Assembly (NCBI GenBank): GCA_947568835.1 | Contig: CANOQG010000001.1 | Span: 372,001 to 436,000 of the forward strand | Origin: Protonemura montana | Taxonomy: Eukaryota > Arthropoda > Insecta > Plecoptera > Nemouridae | Length of the DNA: 64,000 bases | Reading direction: 5' to 3' | Shown here: piece by piece, positions 26,148 through 38,139 of the stretch | Numbering within the stretch: the stretch's first letter is position 1 | How the letters are laid out: every line of letters begins with the position of its first letter | Program-made: the position numbers and the translations under genes | Notes under the pieces: model-generated | What the model saw: only the letters and a program-made list of their open reading frames with translations | The model's database searches: none | What the model was told of the DNA's origin: nothing

Positions 26148-28185
26148 CTAAGCCTCGGTAAAAAGACACTCCAGACACTTTTCCCCGCTTGCCAGACTCT
26201 CCAGACAGTCTGCCTTAGAAGCAAGACGCTCCAGACATTCTGCCTCACTTGCTAGACGCTCTAAACACTCTGTCTTAGAAGCAAGACGCTCCAGACACCC
26301 TGTCTCGCTTGCCAGACGCTCCAAACACTCTGTCTTAGAAGCAAGACGCTCCAGACACCCTGTTTGGCATGCCTGACGCTCCAGATACTCTGCTTTGCTT
26401 GCCAGACGCTCCAGACACTCTACCACGCTAGCCAGAAGCTACAGACACTCTACTTTGCTAGGAAGACGCTTTAGACACTCTACCTCGGTAATAAAACGCT
26501 CCAGAAACTCTGCCTCGCTTGCAAGACGCTCCAGACTATCTGCCTTCCTAGCCAGACTCTTCAGAAGCTCTGCCATGCTAGCAATTCGCTCCAGACACTT
26601 TGCCTCACTAGCAAGAAGCTCCAGGCACTCTGCTTTGCTTGCCAGACGCTCCAGACACTCATCCATGCTAGCCAGACGCTCCAGACACGCTGCCTCGCTA
26701 AAAAGACGCTTCAGACACTCTGCCTCGCTAACAAGACGCTCTAGACACTCTGCTTTGCTAGCAAGACGTTTCAGACACTCTTCCTCGCTAGCTAGACGCC
26801 CCAGACACTCTGCCTTGGTAGTAAGATGCTCCAGACTATCTGCCACGCTAGCTAGACGCTCCAGACACTCTGCATTGGTAGTTAGATGCTCCAGACTATC
26901 TGCCACGCTAGCTAGACGCTCCAGACACTCTGCCTTGGTAGTTAGATGCTCCAGACTATCTGACACGCTAGCTAGACGCTCCAGACACTCTGCCTCGCTA
27001 CCCAGACGCTCCAGAAACTCTGCATCGCTAGATTGGCGTCAGACACTTTGCCTTGCTAGACAGACGCTCCATACACTCTCGTTTTATTGCAAATCGCTTC
27101 AGACACTTTGCCTCGGTAATATCACGCTCAAGAAACTCTGCCTCGCTAGCAAGATGCTCCAGACACTCTGCCACGCTAGTCAGACGCTCCAGACACTCTG
27201 CCTCGCTAGCAAGACGCTCCAGAATTTCTGCTTAACTATCCAGACGCTCCAGACACTCTGCCATGCTAGCCAGACGCTGCAGACACTCTGATTCGCTACC
27301 CAGACGCTCCAGACACTCTGCTACGCTAGCTAGACGCTCCAGACACTCTGTCTTGCTACCCAGGCGCTCCAGACACTCTGCCTCGCTACCTAGACGCTCC
27401 AGACACTCTGTCTTGCTATCCAGACGCTCCAGACCCTCTGCTTTGCTAGCCAGGCGCTCCAGACACTCTGATTCGCTACCCAGACGCTCCAGACACTTTG
27501 CCTAGCTACTTAGACACACCAGACACTCTGCTTCGCTAGCTAGACGCTCCAGACACTCTGCCTTGCTACCCAGACCCTCCAGACAATCTGCCTTCCTAGC
27601 CGGGTTCTCCAGACACTCTGACATGCTAGCCAGAGATTTCAGACACTCTGCTACGCTAGCTAGACGCTCCAGACACTCTGCCACGCTAGCAAGACGCTCC
27701 AGACACTCTGCCTCGCTACCCAGACGCTCAAGAGACTCTGCCTCGCAAGCCAGGCGCTTTAGACACTCTGCCTCGCTAGCTAGACGCTCCAGACACTCTA
27801 CCATGCTAGCCAGACGCTATAGACTATCCGCCACGCTAGCCATAGGCTCCAGACACTCTGCCACGCTAGCAAGACGCTCCAGACACTCAGCTACGCTCGC
27901 CGGACGCTCCAGACACTCTGCCTCGCTATTCAGACGCTCCAGTTACTCTACCATGCTAGCTAGACTCTCCAGACACTCTGCCTCGCTAGCCAGGCGCTCC
28001 AGACACTCTGCCTCGCTACCCAGACGCCCCAGACACTCTGCTACGCTAGCTAGACGCTCCAGACACTCTGTCTTGCTACCCAGACGCTCCAGACACTCTG
28101 CTACGCTAGCTAGACGCTCCAGACACTCTGTCTTGCTACCCAGACGCTCCAGACTCTCTTTCTTGCTAGCTAGTCGCTCTAGACA
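26148..28185. repeat. HOR copy H9 (2038 bp, class C)
   Basis: This is 68 x 30 minus 2 bp. It has a full head, three copies of the ttggtagttagatg dimer (26816-26995) and a distinctive tail with gccgggttctcc (near 27599) and gctcgccggacg (near 27895). Counterparts are H12 and, expanded, H14. Confidence 0.9.
26816..26995. repeat. 60-bp dimer, three tandem copies
   Basis: The dimer pairs a ttggtagttagatg-type unit with a gctagctagacg-type unit. It is present three times here and at 33681-33860, 35479-35658, 38808-38987, 40936-41115 and 62906-63085. Class A heads have two copies (for example 5637-5756), and H7/H10 keep a single diverged unit. It is a local copy-number variant inside the HOR. Confidence 0.8.
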
Positions 28186-29473
28186 CTAAGCCTCGGTAAA
28201 AAGACACTCCAGACTTTTTTCCCCGCTTGCCAGACTCTCCAGACCGTCTGCCTTAGAAGCAAGACGCTCCAGACATTCTGCCTCACTTGCTAGACGCTCT
28301 AAACACTCAGTCTTAGAAGCAAGACGCTCCAGACACCCTGTCTCGCTTGCCAGACGCTCCAAACACTCTGTCTTAGAAGCAAGACGCTCCAGACACCCTG
28401 TTTGGCATGCCTGACGCTCCAGGCACTCTGCTTTGCTTGCCAGACGCTCCAGACACTCATCCATGCTAGCCAGACGCTCCAGACACGCTGCCTCGCTAAA
28501 AAGACGCTTCAGACACTCTGCCTCGCTAACAAGACGTTCTAGACACTCTGCTTTGCTAGCAAGACGTTTCAGACACTCTTCCTCGCTAGCTAGACGCCCC
28601 AGACACTCTGCCTTGGAAGTAAGATGCTCCAGACTATCTGCCACGCTACCCAGACGCTCCAGAAACTCTGCCTCGCTAGATTGGCGTCAGACACTTTGCC
28701 TTGCTAGACAGACGCTCCATACACTCTCGTTTTATTGCAAATCGCTTCAGACACTTTGCCTCGGTAATATCACGCTCAAGAAACTCTGCCTCGCTAGCAA
28801 GACGCTCCAGACACTCTGCCACGCTAGTCAGACGCTCCAGACACTCTGCCTCGCTAGCAAGACGCTCCAGAATTTCTGCTTAACTATCCAGACGCTCCAG
28901 ACACTCTGCCATGCTAGCCAGACGCTGCAGACACTCTGCCTCACTAGCAAAAAGCTCCAGACACTCTGTCTTGCTATCCAGACGCTCCAGACCCTCTGCT
29001 TCGCTAGCCAGGCGCTCCAGACACTCTGATTCGCTACCCAGACGCTCCAGACACTCTGCTACGCTAGCTAGACGCTCCAGACACTCTGTCTTGCTACCCA
29101 GACGCTCCAGACTATCTGCCACGCTAGCCAGTGGCTCCAGATTATCTGCCACGCTAGCCAGAGGCTCCAGACACTCTGCTACGCTAGCTAGACGCTCCAG
29201 ACACTCTGCCACGCTAGCCAGCCGCTCCAGACACTCTGCCATGCTAGCCCGACGTTTCAGACTTACTGCCACGCGAGCCAGAGGTTTCAGACACTCTGCT
29301 ACGCTAGCTAGACTCTCCAGACTCTCTGCCTCGCTAGCTAGACGCTCCAGACACTCTGCCTTGCTACCCAGACCCTCCAGACACTCTGCCTCGCTAGCCA
29401 GGCGCTCCAGACACGCTGCCTCGCTACCCAGACGCTCCAGACTCTCTGTCTTGCTAGCTAGTCGCTCTAGACA
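28186..29473. repeat. HOR copy H10 (1288 bp, class D)
   Basis: Second copy of H7 at offset 6866, with the same 240-bp head deletion and single dimer-type unit. A visible difference is ttggaag at 28613 against ttggtgg at 21747. Confidence 0.9.
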
Positions 29474-32400
29474 CTAAGCCTCGGTAAAAAGACACTCCAG
29501 ACACTTTTCCCCGCTTGCCAGACTCTCCAGACAGTCTGCCTTAGAAGCAAGACGCTCCAGACATTCTGCCTCACTTGCTAGACGCTCTAAACACTCTGTC
29601 TTAGAAGCAAGACGCTCCAGACACCCTGTCTCGCTTGCCAGACGCTCCAAACACTCTGTCTTAGAAGCAAGACGCTCCAGACACCCTGTTTGGCATGCCT
29701 GACGCTCCAGATACTCTGCTTTGCTTGCCAGACGCTCCAGACACTCTACCACGCTAGCCAGAAGCTACAGACACTCTACTTTGCTAGGAAGACGCTTTAG
29801 ACACTCTACCTCGGTAATAAAACGCTCCAGAAACTCTGCCTCGCTTGCAAGACGCTCCAGACTATCTGCCTTCCTAGCCAGACTCTTCAGAAGCTCTGCC
29901 ATGCTAGCAATTCGCTCCAGACACTTTGCCTCACTAGCAAGAAGCTCCAGGCACTCTGCTTTGCTTGCCAGACGCTCCAGACACTCATCCATGCTAGCCA
30001 GACGCTCCAGACACGCTGCCTCGCTAAAAAGACGCTTCAGACACTCTGCCTCGCTAAAAAGACGCTCTAGACACTCTGCTTTGCTAGCAAGACGTTTCAG
30101 ACACTCTTCCTCGCTAGCTAGACGCCCCAGACACTCTGCCTTGGAAGTAAGATGATCCAGACTATCTGCCACGCTAGCTAGACGCTCCAGACACTCTGCA
30201 TTGGTAGTTAGATGCTCCAGACTATCTGCCACGCTAGCTAGACGCTCCAGACACTCTGCCTCGCTACCCAGACGCTCCAGAAACTCTGCCTCGCTAGATT
30301 GGCGTCAGATACTTTGCCTTGCTAGACAGACGCTCCATACACTCTCGTTTTATTGCAAATCGCTTCAGACACTTTGCCTCGGTAATAACACGCACAAGAA
30401 ACTCTGCCTCGCTAGCAAGACGCTCCAGACACTCTGCCACGCTAGTCAGACGCTCCAGACACTCTGCCTCGCTAGCAAGACGCTCCAGAATTTCTGCTTA
30501 ACTATCCAGACGCTCCAGACACTCTGCCATGCTAGCCAGACGCTGCAGACACTCTGCCTCACTAGCAAAAAGCTCCAGACACTCTGCATCGCTACCCAGG
30601 CGCTCCAGACGCTTTGCTTTAATATTTTAATGCTTTAAACACTCTGCTACGCTAGCCAGTGGCTCCAGACTCTCTGCCACGCTAGCTTGACGCTCTAGGC
30701 ACTCTGCCTCGCTATTTAGTAGCTCCAGAAACTCTGCCTCGCTAGCCAGGCACTCCAGACACTCTGGCTCGCTACCAGGACGCTCCAGACACTCTGCCTT
30801 CCTAGCCTGCCGCTTCAGACACTCTGCCATGCTAGCCAGAGATTTCAGACACTCTGCTACGCTAGCTAGACGCTCCAGACACTCTGCCACGCTAGCTAGA
30901 AGCTCCAGACACTCTGCCTTGCTACTTAGACCCTTCAGACACTCTGCCTCGCTAGCCAGGCGCTCCAGACACTCTGCCTCGCTACCCAGACGCTCCAGAC
31001 TATCTGCCACGCTAGCCAGTGGCTCCAGAATATTTGCCACGCTAGCCAGAGGCTCCAGACACTCTGCCACGCTAGCTGGACGCTCCAGACACTCTGCATC
31101 GCTAACCAGGCGCTCCAGACACTCTGCCTCGCTATCCAGACGCTCCAGACACTCTGCCTCGCTACCCAGACGCTCCAGACACTCTGCCTCCCTAGCCAGC
31201 CGCTCCAGACACTCTGCCATGCTAGCCAGAGATTTCAGACACTCTGCTACGCTAGCTAGACGCTCCAGACACTCTGCCACGCTAGCTAGACGCTCTAGAC
31301 ACTCTGCCTTGCTACCCAGACCCTCCAGACACTCTGCCCCGCTAGCCAGGCGCTCCAGACACTCTGCCTCGCTACCCAGACGCTCCAGACACTCTGCCTC
31401 GCTAGCCAGGCGCTCCAGACACTCTGCCTCGCTATTAGACGCTTCAGACTATCTGCCACGCTAGCCAGTTGCTCCAGACACTCTGCCACGCTAGCTAGAC
31501 GCTCCAGGCACTCTGCCTCGCTACTAAGACGCTCCAGACACTCTGCCTCGCTAGCGAGGCATTCCAGACACTCTGGTTCGCTACTCAGACGCTCCAGACA
31601 CTCTGCCACGCTAGCTAGACGCTCCAGACACTCTGCCACGCTAGCCAGACGCTCCAGACACTCTGATTCGCTACCCAGACGTTCCAGACACTTTCCCTCG
31701 CTCCCCAGACGCTCCAGACACTCTGCTTTGCTAGCCAGCCGCTTTAGACACTCTGCCACGCTAGCCAAACGCTCCAGACACTTTGCTACGCAAGCCAGAC
31801 GCTCCAGACACTCTGATTCGCTACCCAGACGTTCCAGACACTTTGCCTTGCCACCCAGACGCTCCAGACACTCTGCCTCGCTAGCCAGGCGCTTCAGAAG
31901 CTCTGCCTCGCTAGCCAGGCGCTCCAGACACTCTGCCATGCTAGCCAGACGTTCCAGACACACTGCCTCGCTTGCCAGGCACTCAAAACACTCTGACTCG
32001 CTAGCCAGGCGCTCCATACCTTCTTCCTTGCTAGCCTTTCGTTCCAGACTTTCTGCCTCGCTAGCAAGACGCTCAAGACACAAACTGCCTCGCTTGCCAG
32101 GCGCTCCAGACACTCTGCCTCGCTACCCAGACGCCCCAGACACTTTGCCTCGCTATCCAGACGCTCCAGAGACTCTGCCTCGCTAGCCAGGCGCTTCAGA
32201 CACTCTGCCTCGCTAGCTAGACGCTCCAGACACTCTGCCATGCTAGCCAGACGCTATAGACTATATGCCACGCTAGCCAGTGGCTCCAGACTATCTGCCA
32301 CGCTAGCCAGAGGCTCCAGACACTCTGCCATGCTAGCCAGACGCTTCAGACTTTCTGCCACGCTAGCCAAACGCTCCAGACACTCTGCCACGCTAGCCAG

Positions 32401-33012
32401 ACGCTCCAGACACTCTGATTCGCTACCTAGACGTTCCAGACACTTTGCCTTGCTACTGAGACGCTCCAGACTATCTGCCACGCTAGCCAGTGGCTCCAGA
32501 TTATCTGCCACGCTAGCCAGAGGCTCCAGACACTCTGCCACGCTAGCAAGACGCTCCAGACACTCTGCCTCGCTAGCCAGGCGCTCCAGACACTCTGCCT
32601 TGCTACCCAAAATCTCCAGACACTCTGCCTCGCTAGCCAGCCGCTCCAGACACTCTGCCATGCTAGCCAGAGATTTCAGACACTCTGCCTCGCTAGCCAG
32701 GCGCTCCAGACACTCTGCCTCGCTACCCAGACGCTCTAGACACTCTGCCTCGCTAGCCAGACCCTCCAGACACTCTACCTCGCTAGCCAGGCGCTCCAGA
32801 CACGCTGCCTCGCTACCCAGACGCTCCAGACTATCTGCCACGCTAGCCAGTGGCTCCAGATTATCTGCCACGCTAGCCAGAGGCTCCAGACACTCTGCTA
32901 CGCTAGCTAGACGCTCCAGACACTCTGCCTCGCTAGCCAGGCGCTCCAGACACGCTGCCTCGCTCCCCAGACGCTCCAGACTCTCTGTCTTGCTAGCTAG
33001 TCGCTCTAGACA
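29474..33012. repeat. HOR copy H11 (3539 bp, class B)
   Basis: Second copy of H8, shorter by exactly one base. The missing base is at 31431 (gctattagacg for gctacctagacg). The same deletion is in H13 and H16. Confidence 0.9.
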
Positions 33013-35050
33013 CTAAGCCTCGGTAAAAAGACACTCCAGACACTTTTCCCCGCTTGCCAGACTCTCCAGACAGTCTGCCTTAGAAGCAAGACGCTCCAGA
33101 CATTCTGCCTCACTTGCTAGACGCTCTAAACACTCTGTCTTAGAAGCAAGACGCTCCAGACACCCTGTCTCGCTTGCCAGACGCTCCAAACACTCTGTCT
33201 TAGAAGCAAGACGCTCCAGACACCCTGTTTGGCATGCCTGACGCTCCAGATACTCTGCTTTGCTTGCCAGACGCTCCAGACACTCTACCACGCTAGCCAG
33301 AAGCTACAGACACTCTACTTTGCTAGAAAGACGCTTTAGACACTCTACCTCGGTAATAAAACGCTCCAGAAACTCTGCCTCGCTTGCAAGACGCTCCAGA
33401 CTATCTGCCTTCCTAGCCAGACTCTTCAGAAGCTCTGCCATGCTAGCAATTCGCTCCAGACACTTTGCCTCACTAGCAAGAAGCTCCAGGCACTCTGCTT
33501 TGCTTGCCAGACGCTCCAGACACTCATCCATGCTAGCCAGACGCTCCAGACACGTTGCCTCGCTAAAAAGACGCTTCAGACACTCTGCCTCGCTAACAAG
33601 ACGCTCTAGACACTCTGCTTTGCTAGCAAGACGTTTCAGACACTCTTCCTCGCTAGCTAGACGCCCCAGACACTCTGCCTTGGTAGTAAGATGCTCCAGA
33701 CTATCTGCCACGCTAGCTAGACGCTCCAGACACTCTGCATTGGTAGTTAGATGCTCCAGACTATCTGCCACGCTAGCTAGACGCTCCAGACACTCTGCCT
33801 TGGTAGTTAGATGCTCCAGACTATCTGACACGCTAGCTAGACGCTCCAGACACTCTGCCTCGCTACCCAGACGCTCCAGAAACTCTGCATCGCTAGATTG
33901 GCGTCAGACACTTTGCCTTGCTAGACAGACGCTCCATACACTCTCGTTTTATTGCAAATCGCTTCAGACACTTTGCCTCGGTAATATCACGCTCAAGAAA
34001 CTCTGCCTCGCTAGCAAGACGCTCCAGACACTCTGCCACGCTAGTCAGACGCTCCAGACACTCTGCCTCGCTAGCAAGACGCTCCAGAATTTCTGCTTAA
34101 CTATCCAGACGCTCCAGACACTCTGCCATGCTAGCCAGACGCTGCAGACACTCTGATTCGCTACCCAGACGCTCCAGACACTCTGCTACGCTAGCTAGAC
34201 GCTCCAGACACTCTGTCTTGCTACCCAGGCGCTCCAGACACTCTGCCTCGCTACCTAGACGCTCCAGACACTCTGTCTTGCTATCCAGACGCTCCAGACC
34301 CTCTGCTTTGCTAGCCAGGCGCTCCAGACACTCTGATTCGCTACACAGACGCTCCAGACACTTTGCCTAGCTACTTAGACACACCAGACACTCTGCTTCG
34401 CTAGCTAGACGCTCCAGACACTCTGCCTTGCTACCCAGACCCTCCAGACACTCTGCCTTCCTAGCCGGGTTCTCCAGACACTCTGACATGCTAGCCAGAG
34501 ATTTCAGACACTCTGCTACGCTAGCTAGACGCTCCAGACACTCTGCCACGCTAGCAAGACGCTCCAGACACTCTGCCTCGCTACCCAGACGCTCAAGAGA
34601 CTCTGCCTCGCAAGCCAGGCGCTTTAGACACTCTGCCTCGCTAGCTAGACGCTCCAGACACTCTACCATGCTAGCCAGACGCTATAGACTATCCGCCACG
34701 CTAGCCATAGGCTCCAGACACTCTGCCACGCTAGCAAGACGCTCCAGACACTCAGCTACGCTCGCCGGACGCTCCAGACACTCTGCCTCGCTATTCAGAC
34801 GCTCCAGTTACTCTACCATAATAGCTAGACTCTCCAGACACTCTGCCTCGCTAGCCAGGCGCTCCAGACACTCTGCCTCGCTACCCAGACGCCCCAGACA
34901 CTCTGCTACGCTAGCTAGACGCTCCAGACACTCTGTCTTGCTACCCAGACGCTCCAGACACTCTGCTACGCTAGCTAGACGCTCCAGACACTCTGTCTTG
35001 CTACCCAGACGCTCCAGACTCTCTGTCTTGCTAGCTAGTCGCTCTAGACA
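33013..35050. repeat. HOR copy H12 (2038 bp, class C)
   Basis: Second copy of H9 at offset 6865. The dimer trio is at 33681-33860. It carries aa for gc at 34820-34821, the same two-base change seen at 5401-5402 in a different unit. Confidence 0.9.
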
Positions 35051-38000
35051 CTAAGCCTCGGTAAAAAGACACTCCAGACACTTTTCCCCGCTTGCCAGAC
35101 TCTCCAGACAGTCTGCCTTAGAAGCAAGACGCTCCAGACATTCTGCCTCACTTGCTAGACGCTCTAAACACTCAGTCTTAGAAGCAAGACGCTCCAGACA
35201 CCCTGTCTCGCTTGCCAGACGCTCCAAACACTCTGTCTTAGAAGCAAGACGCTCCAGACACCCTGTTTGGCATGCCTGACGCTCCAGGCACTCTGCTATG
35301 CTTGCCAGACGCTCCAGACACTCATCCATGCTAGCCAGACGCTCCAGACACGCTGCCTCGCTAAAAAGATTCTTCAGACACTCTGCCTCGCTAACAAGAC
35401 GCTCTAGACACTCTGCTTTGCTAGCAAGACGTTTCAGACACTCTTCCTCGCTAGCTAGACGCCCCAGACACTCTGCCTTGGTAGTAAGATGCTCCAGACT
35501 ATCTGCCACGCTAGCTAGACGCTCCAGACACTCTGCATTGGTAGTTAGATGCTCCAGACTATCTGCCACGCTAGCTAGACGCTCCAGACACTCTGCCTTG
35601 GTAGTTAGATGCTCCAGACTTTTTGCCACGCTAGCTAGACGCTCCAGACACTCTGCCTCGCTACCCAGACGCTCCAGAAACTCTGCCTCGCTAGATTGGC
35701 GTCAGACACTTTGCCTTGCTAGACAGACGCTCCATACACTCTCGTTTTATTGCAAATCGCTTCAGACACTTTGCCTCGGTAATATCACGCTCAAGAAACT
35801 CTGCCTCGCTAGCAAGACGCTCCAGACACTCTGCCACGCTAGTCAGACGCTCCAGACACTCTGCCTCGCTAGCAAGACGCTCCAGAATTTCTGCTTAACT
35901 ATCCAGACGCTCCAGACACTCTGCCATGCTAGCCAGACGCTGCAGACACTCTGCCATGCTAGCCAGAGATTTCAGACACTCTGCTACGCTAGCTAGACGC
36001 TCCAGACACTCTGCCACGCTAGCTAGAAGCTCCAGACACTCTGCCTTGCTACTTAGACCCTTCAGACACTCTGCCTCGCTAGCCAGGCGCTCCAGACACT
36101 CTGCCTCGCTACCCAGACGCTCCAGACTATCTGCCACGCTAGCCAGTGGCTCCAGAATATTTGCCACGCTAGCCAGAGGCTCCAGACACTCTGCCACGCT
36201 AGCTGGACGCTCCAGACACTCTGCATCGCTAACCAGGCGCTCCAGACACTCTGCCTCGCTATCCAGACGCTCCAGACACTCTGCCTCGCTACCCAGACGC
36301 TCCAGACACTCTGCCTCCCTAGCCAGCCGCTCCAGACACTCTGCCATGCTAGCCAGAGATTTCAGACACTCTGCTACGCTAGCTAGACGCTCCAGACACT
36401 CTGCCACGCTAGCTAGACGCTCTAGACACTCTGCCTTGCTACCCAGACCCTCCAGACACTCTGCCCCGCTAGCCAGGCGCTCCAGACACTCTGCCTCGCT
36501 ACCCAGACGCTCCAGACACTCTGCCTCGCTAGCCAGGCGCTCCAGACACTCTGCCTCGCTATTAGACGCTTCAGACTATCTGCCACGCTAGCCAGTTGCT
36601 CCAGACACTCTGCCACGCTAGCTAGACGCTCCAGGCACTCTGCCTCGCTACTAAGACGCTCCAGACACTCTGCCTCGCTAGCGAGGCATTCCAGACACTC
36701 TGGTTCGCTACTCAGACGCTCCAGACACTCTGCCACGCTAGCTAGACGCTCCAGACACTCTGCCACGCTAGCCAGACGCTCCAGACACTCTGATTCGCTA
36801 CCCAGACGTTCCAGACACTTTCCCTCGCTCCCCAGACGCTCCAGACACTCTGCTTTGCTAGCCAGCCGCTTTAGACACTCTGCCACGCTAGCCAAACGCT
36901 CCAGACACTTTGCTACGCTAGCCAGACGCTCCAGACACTCTGATTCGCTACCCAGACGTTCCAGACACTTTGCCTTGCCACCCAGACGCTCCAGACACTC
37001 TGCCTCGCTAGCCAGGCGCTTCAGAAGCTCTGCCTCGCTAGCCAGGCGCTCCAGACACTCTGCCATGCTAGCCAGACGTTCCAGACACACTGCCTCGCTT
37101 GCCAGGCACTCAAAACACTCTGACTCGCTAGCCAGGCGCTCCATACCTTCTTCCTTGCTAGCCTTTCGTTCCAGACTTTCTGCCTCGCTAGCAAGACGCT
37201 CAAGACACAAACTGCCTCGCTTGCCAGGCGCTCCAGACACTCTGCCTCGCTACCCAGACGCCCCAGACACTTTGCCTCGCTATCCAGACGCTCCAGAGAC
37301 TCTGCCTCGCTAGCCAGGCGCTTCAGACACTCTGCCTCGCTAGCTAGACGCTCCAGACACTCTGCCATGCTAGCCAGACGCTATAGACTATATGCCACGC
37401 TAGCCAGTGGCTCCAGACTATCTGCCACGCTAGCCAGAGGCTCCAGACACTCTGCCATGCTAGCCAGACGCTTCAGACTTTCTGCCACGCTAGCCAAACG
37501 CTCCAGACACTCTGCCACGCTAGCCAGACGCTCCAGACACTCTGATTCGCTACCTAGACGTTCCAGACACTTTGCCTTGCTACTGAGACGCTCCAGACTA
37601 TCTGCCACGCTAGCCAGTGGCTCCAGATTATCTGCCACGCTAGCCAGAGGCTCCAGACACTCTGCCACGCTAGCAAGACGCTCCAGACACTCTGCCTCGC
37701 TAGCCAGGCGCTCCAGACACTCTGCCTTGCTACCCAAAATCTCCAGACACTCTGCCTCGCTAGCCAGCCGCTCCAGACACTCTGCCATGCTAGCCAGAGA
37801 TTTCAGACACTCTGCCTCGCTAGCCAGGCGCTCCAGACACTCTGCCTCGCTACCCAGACGCTCTAGACACTCTGCCTCGCTAGCCAGACCCTCCAGACAC
37901 TCTACCTCGCTAGCCAGGCGCTCCAGACACGCTGCCTCGCTACCCAGACGCTCCAGACTATCTGCCACGCTAGCCAGTGGCTCCAGATTATCTGCCACGC

Positions 38001-38139
38001 TAGCCAGAGGCTCCAGACACTCTGCTACGCTAGCTAGACGCTCCAGACACTCTGCCTCGCTAGCCAGGCGCTCCAGACACGCTGCCTCGCTACCCAGACG
38101 CTCCAGACTCTCTGTCTTGCTAGCTAGTCGCTCTAGACA
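35051..38139. repeat. HOR copy H13 (3089 bp, D-head/B-tail fusion)
   Basis: The head is class D (240-bp deletion near 35275) with three dimers (35479-35658). At about 35947, within gccatgctagccagag, it joins the class B body, removing a D tail, one anchor and a B head. It carries the 1-bp deletion at 36559. Length 103 x 30 minus 1 fits one 28-bp unit, one 32-bp unit and that deletion. Confidence 0.9.

Larger units (their letters stand above)
21320..28185. repeat. 6.87-kb super-repeat, copy 1 (H7-H8-H9)
   Basis: Three HORs of classes D, B and C form a 6866-bp unit that recurs in tandem at 28186-35050. Matching sequence also precedes the first anchor (21190-21319 against 28056-28185). Confidence 0.9.
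28186..35050. repeat. 6.87-kb super-repeat, copy 2 (H10-H11-H12)
   Basis: Second copy, 6865 bp, one base shorter because of the deletion at 31431. A rearranged third version (H13-H14-H15, 6895 bp) follows directly. Confidence 0.9.
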
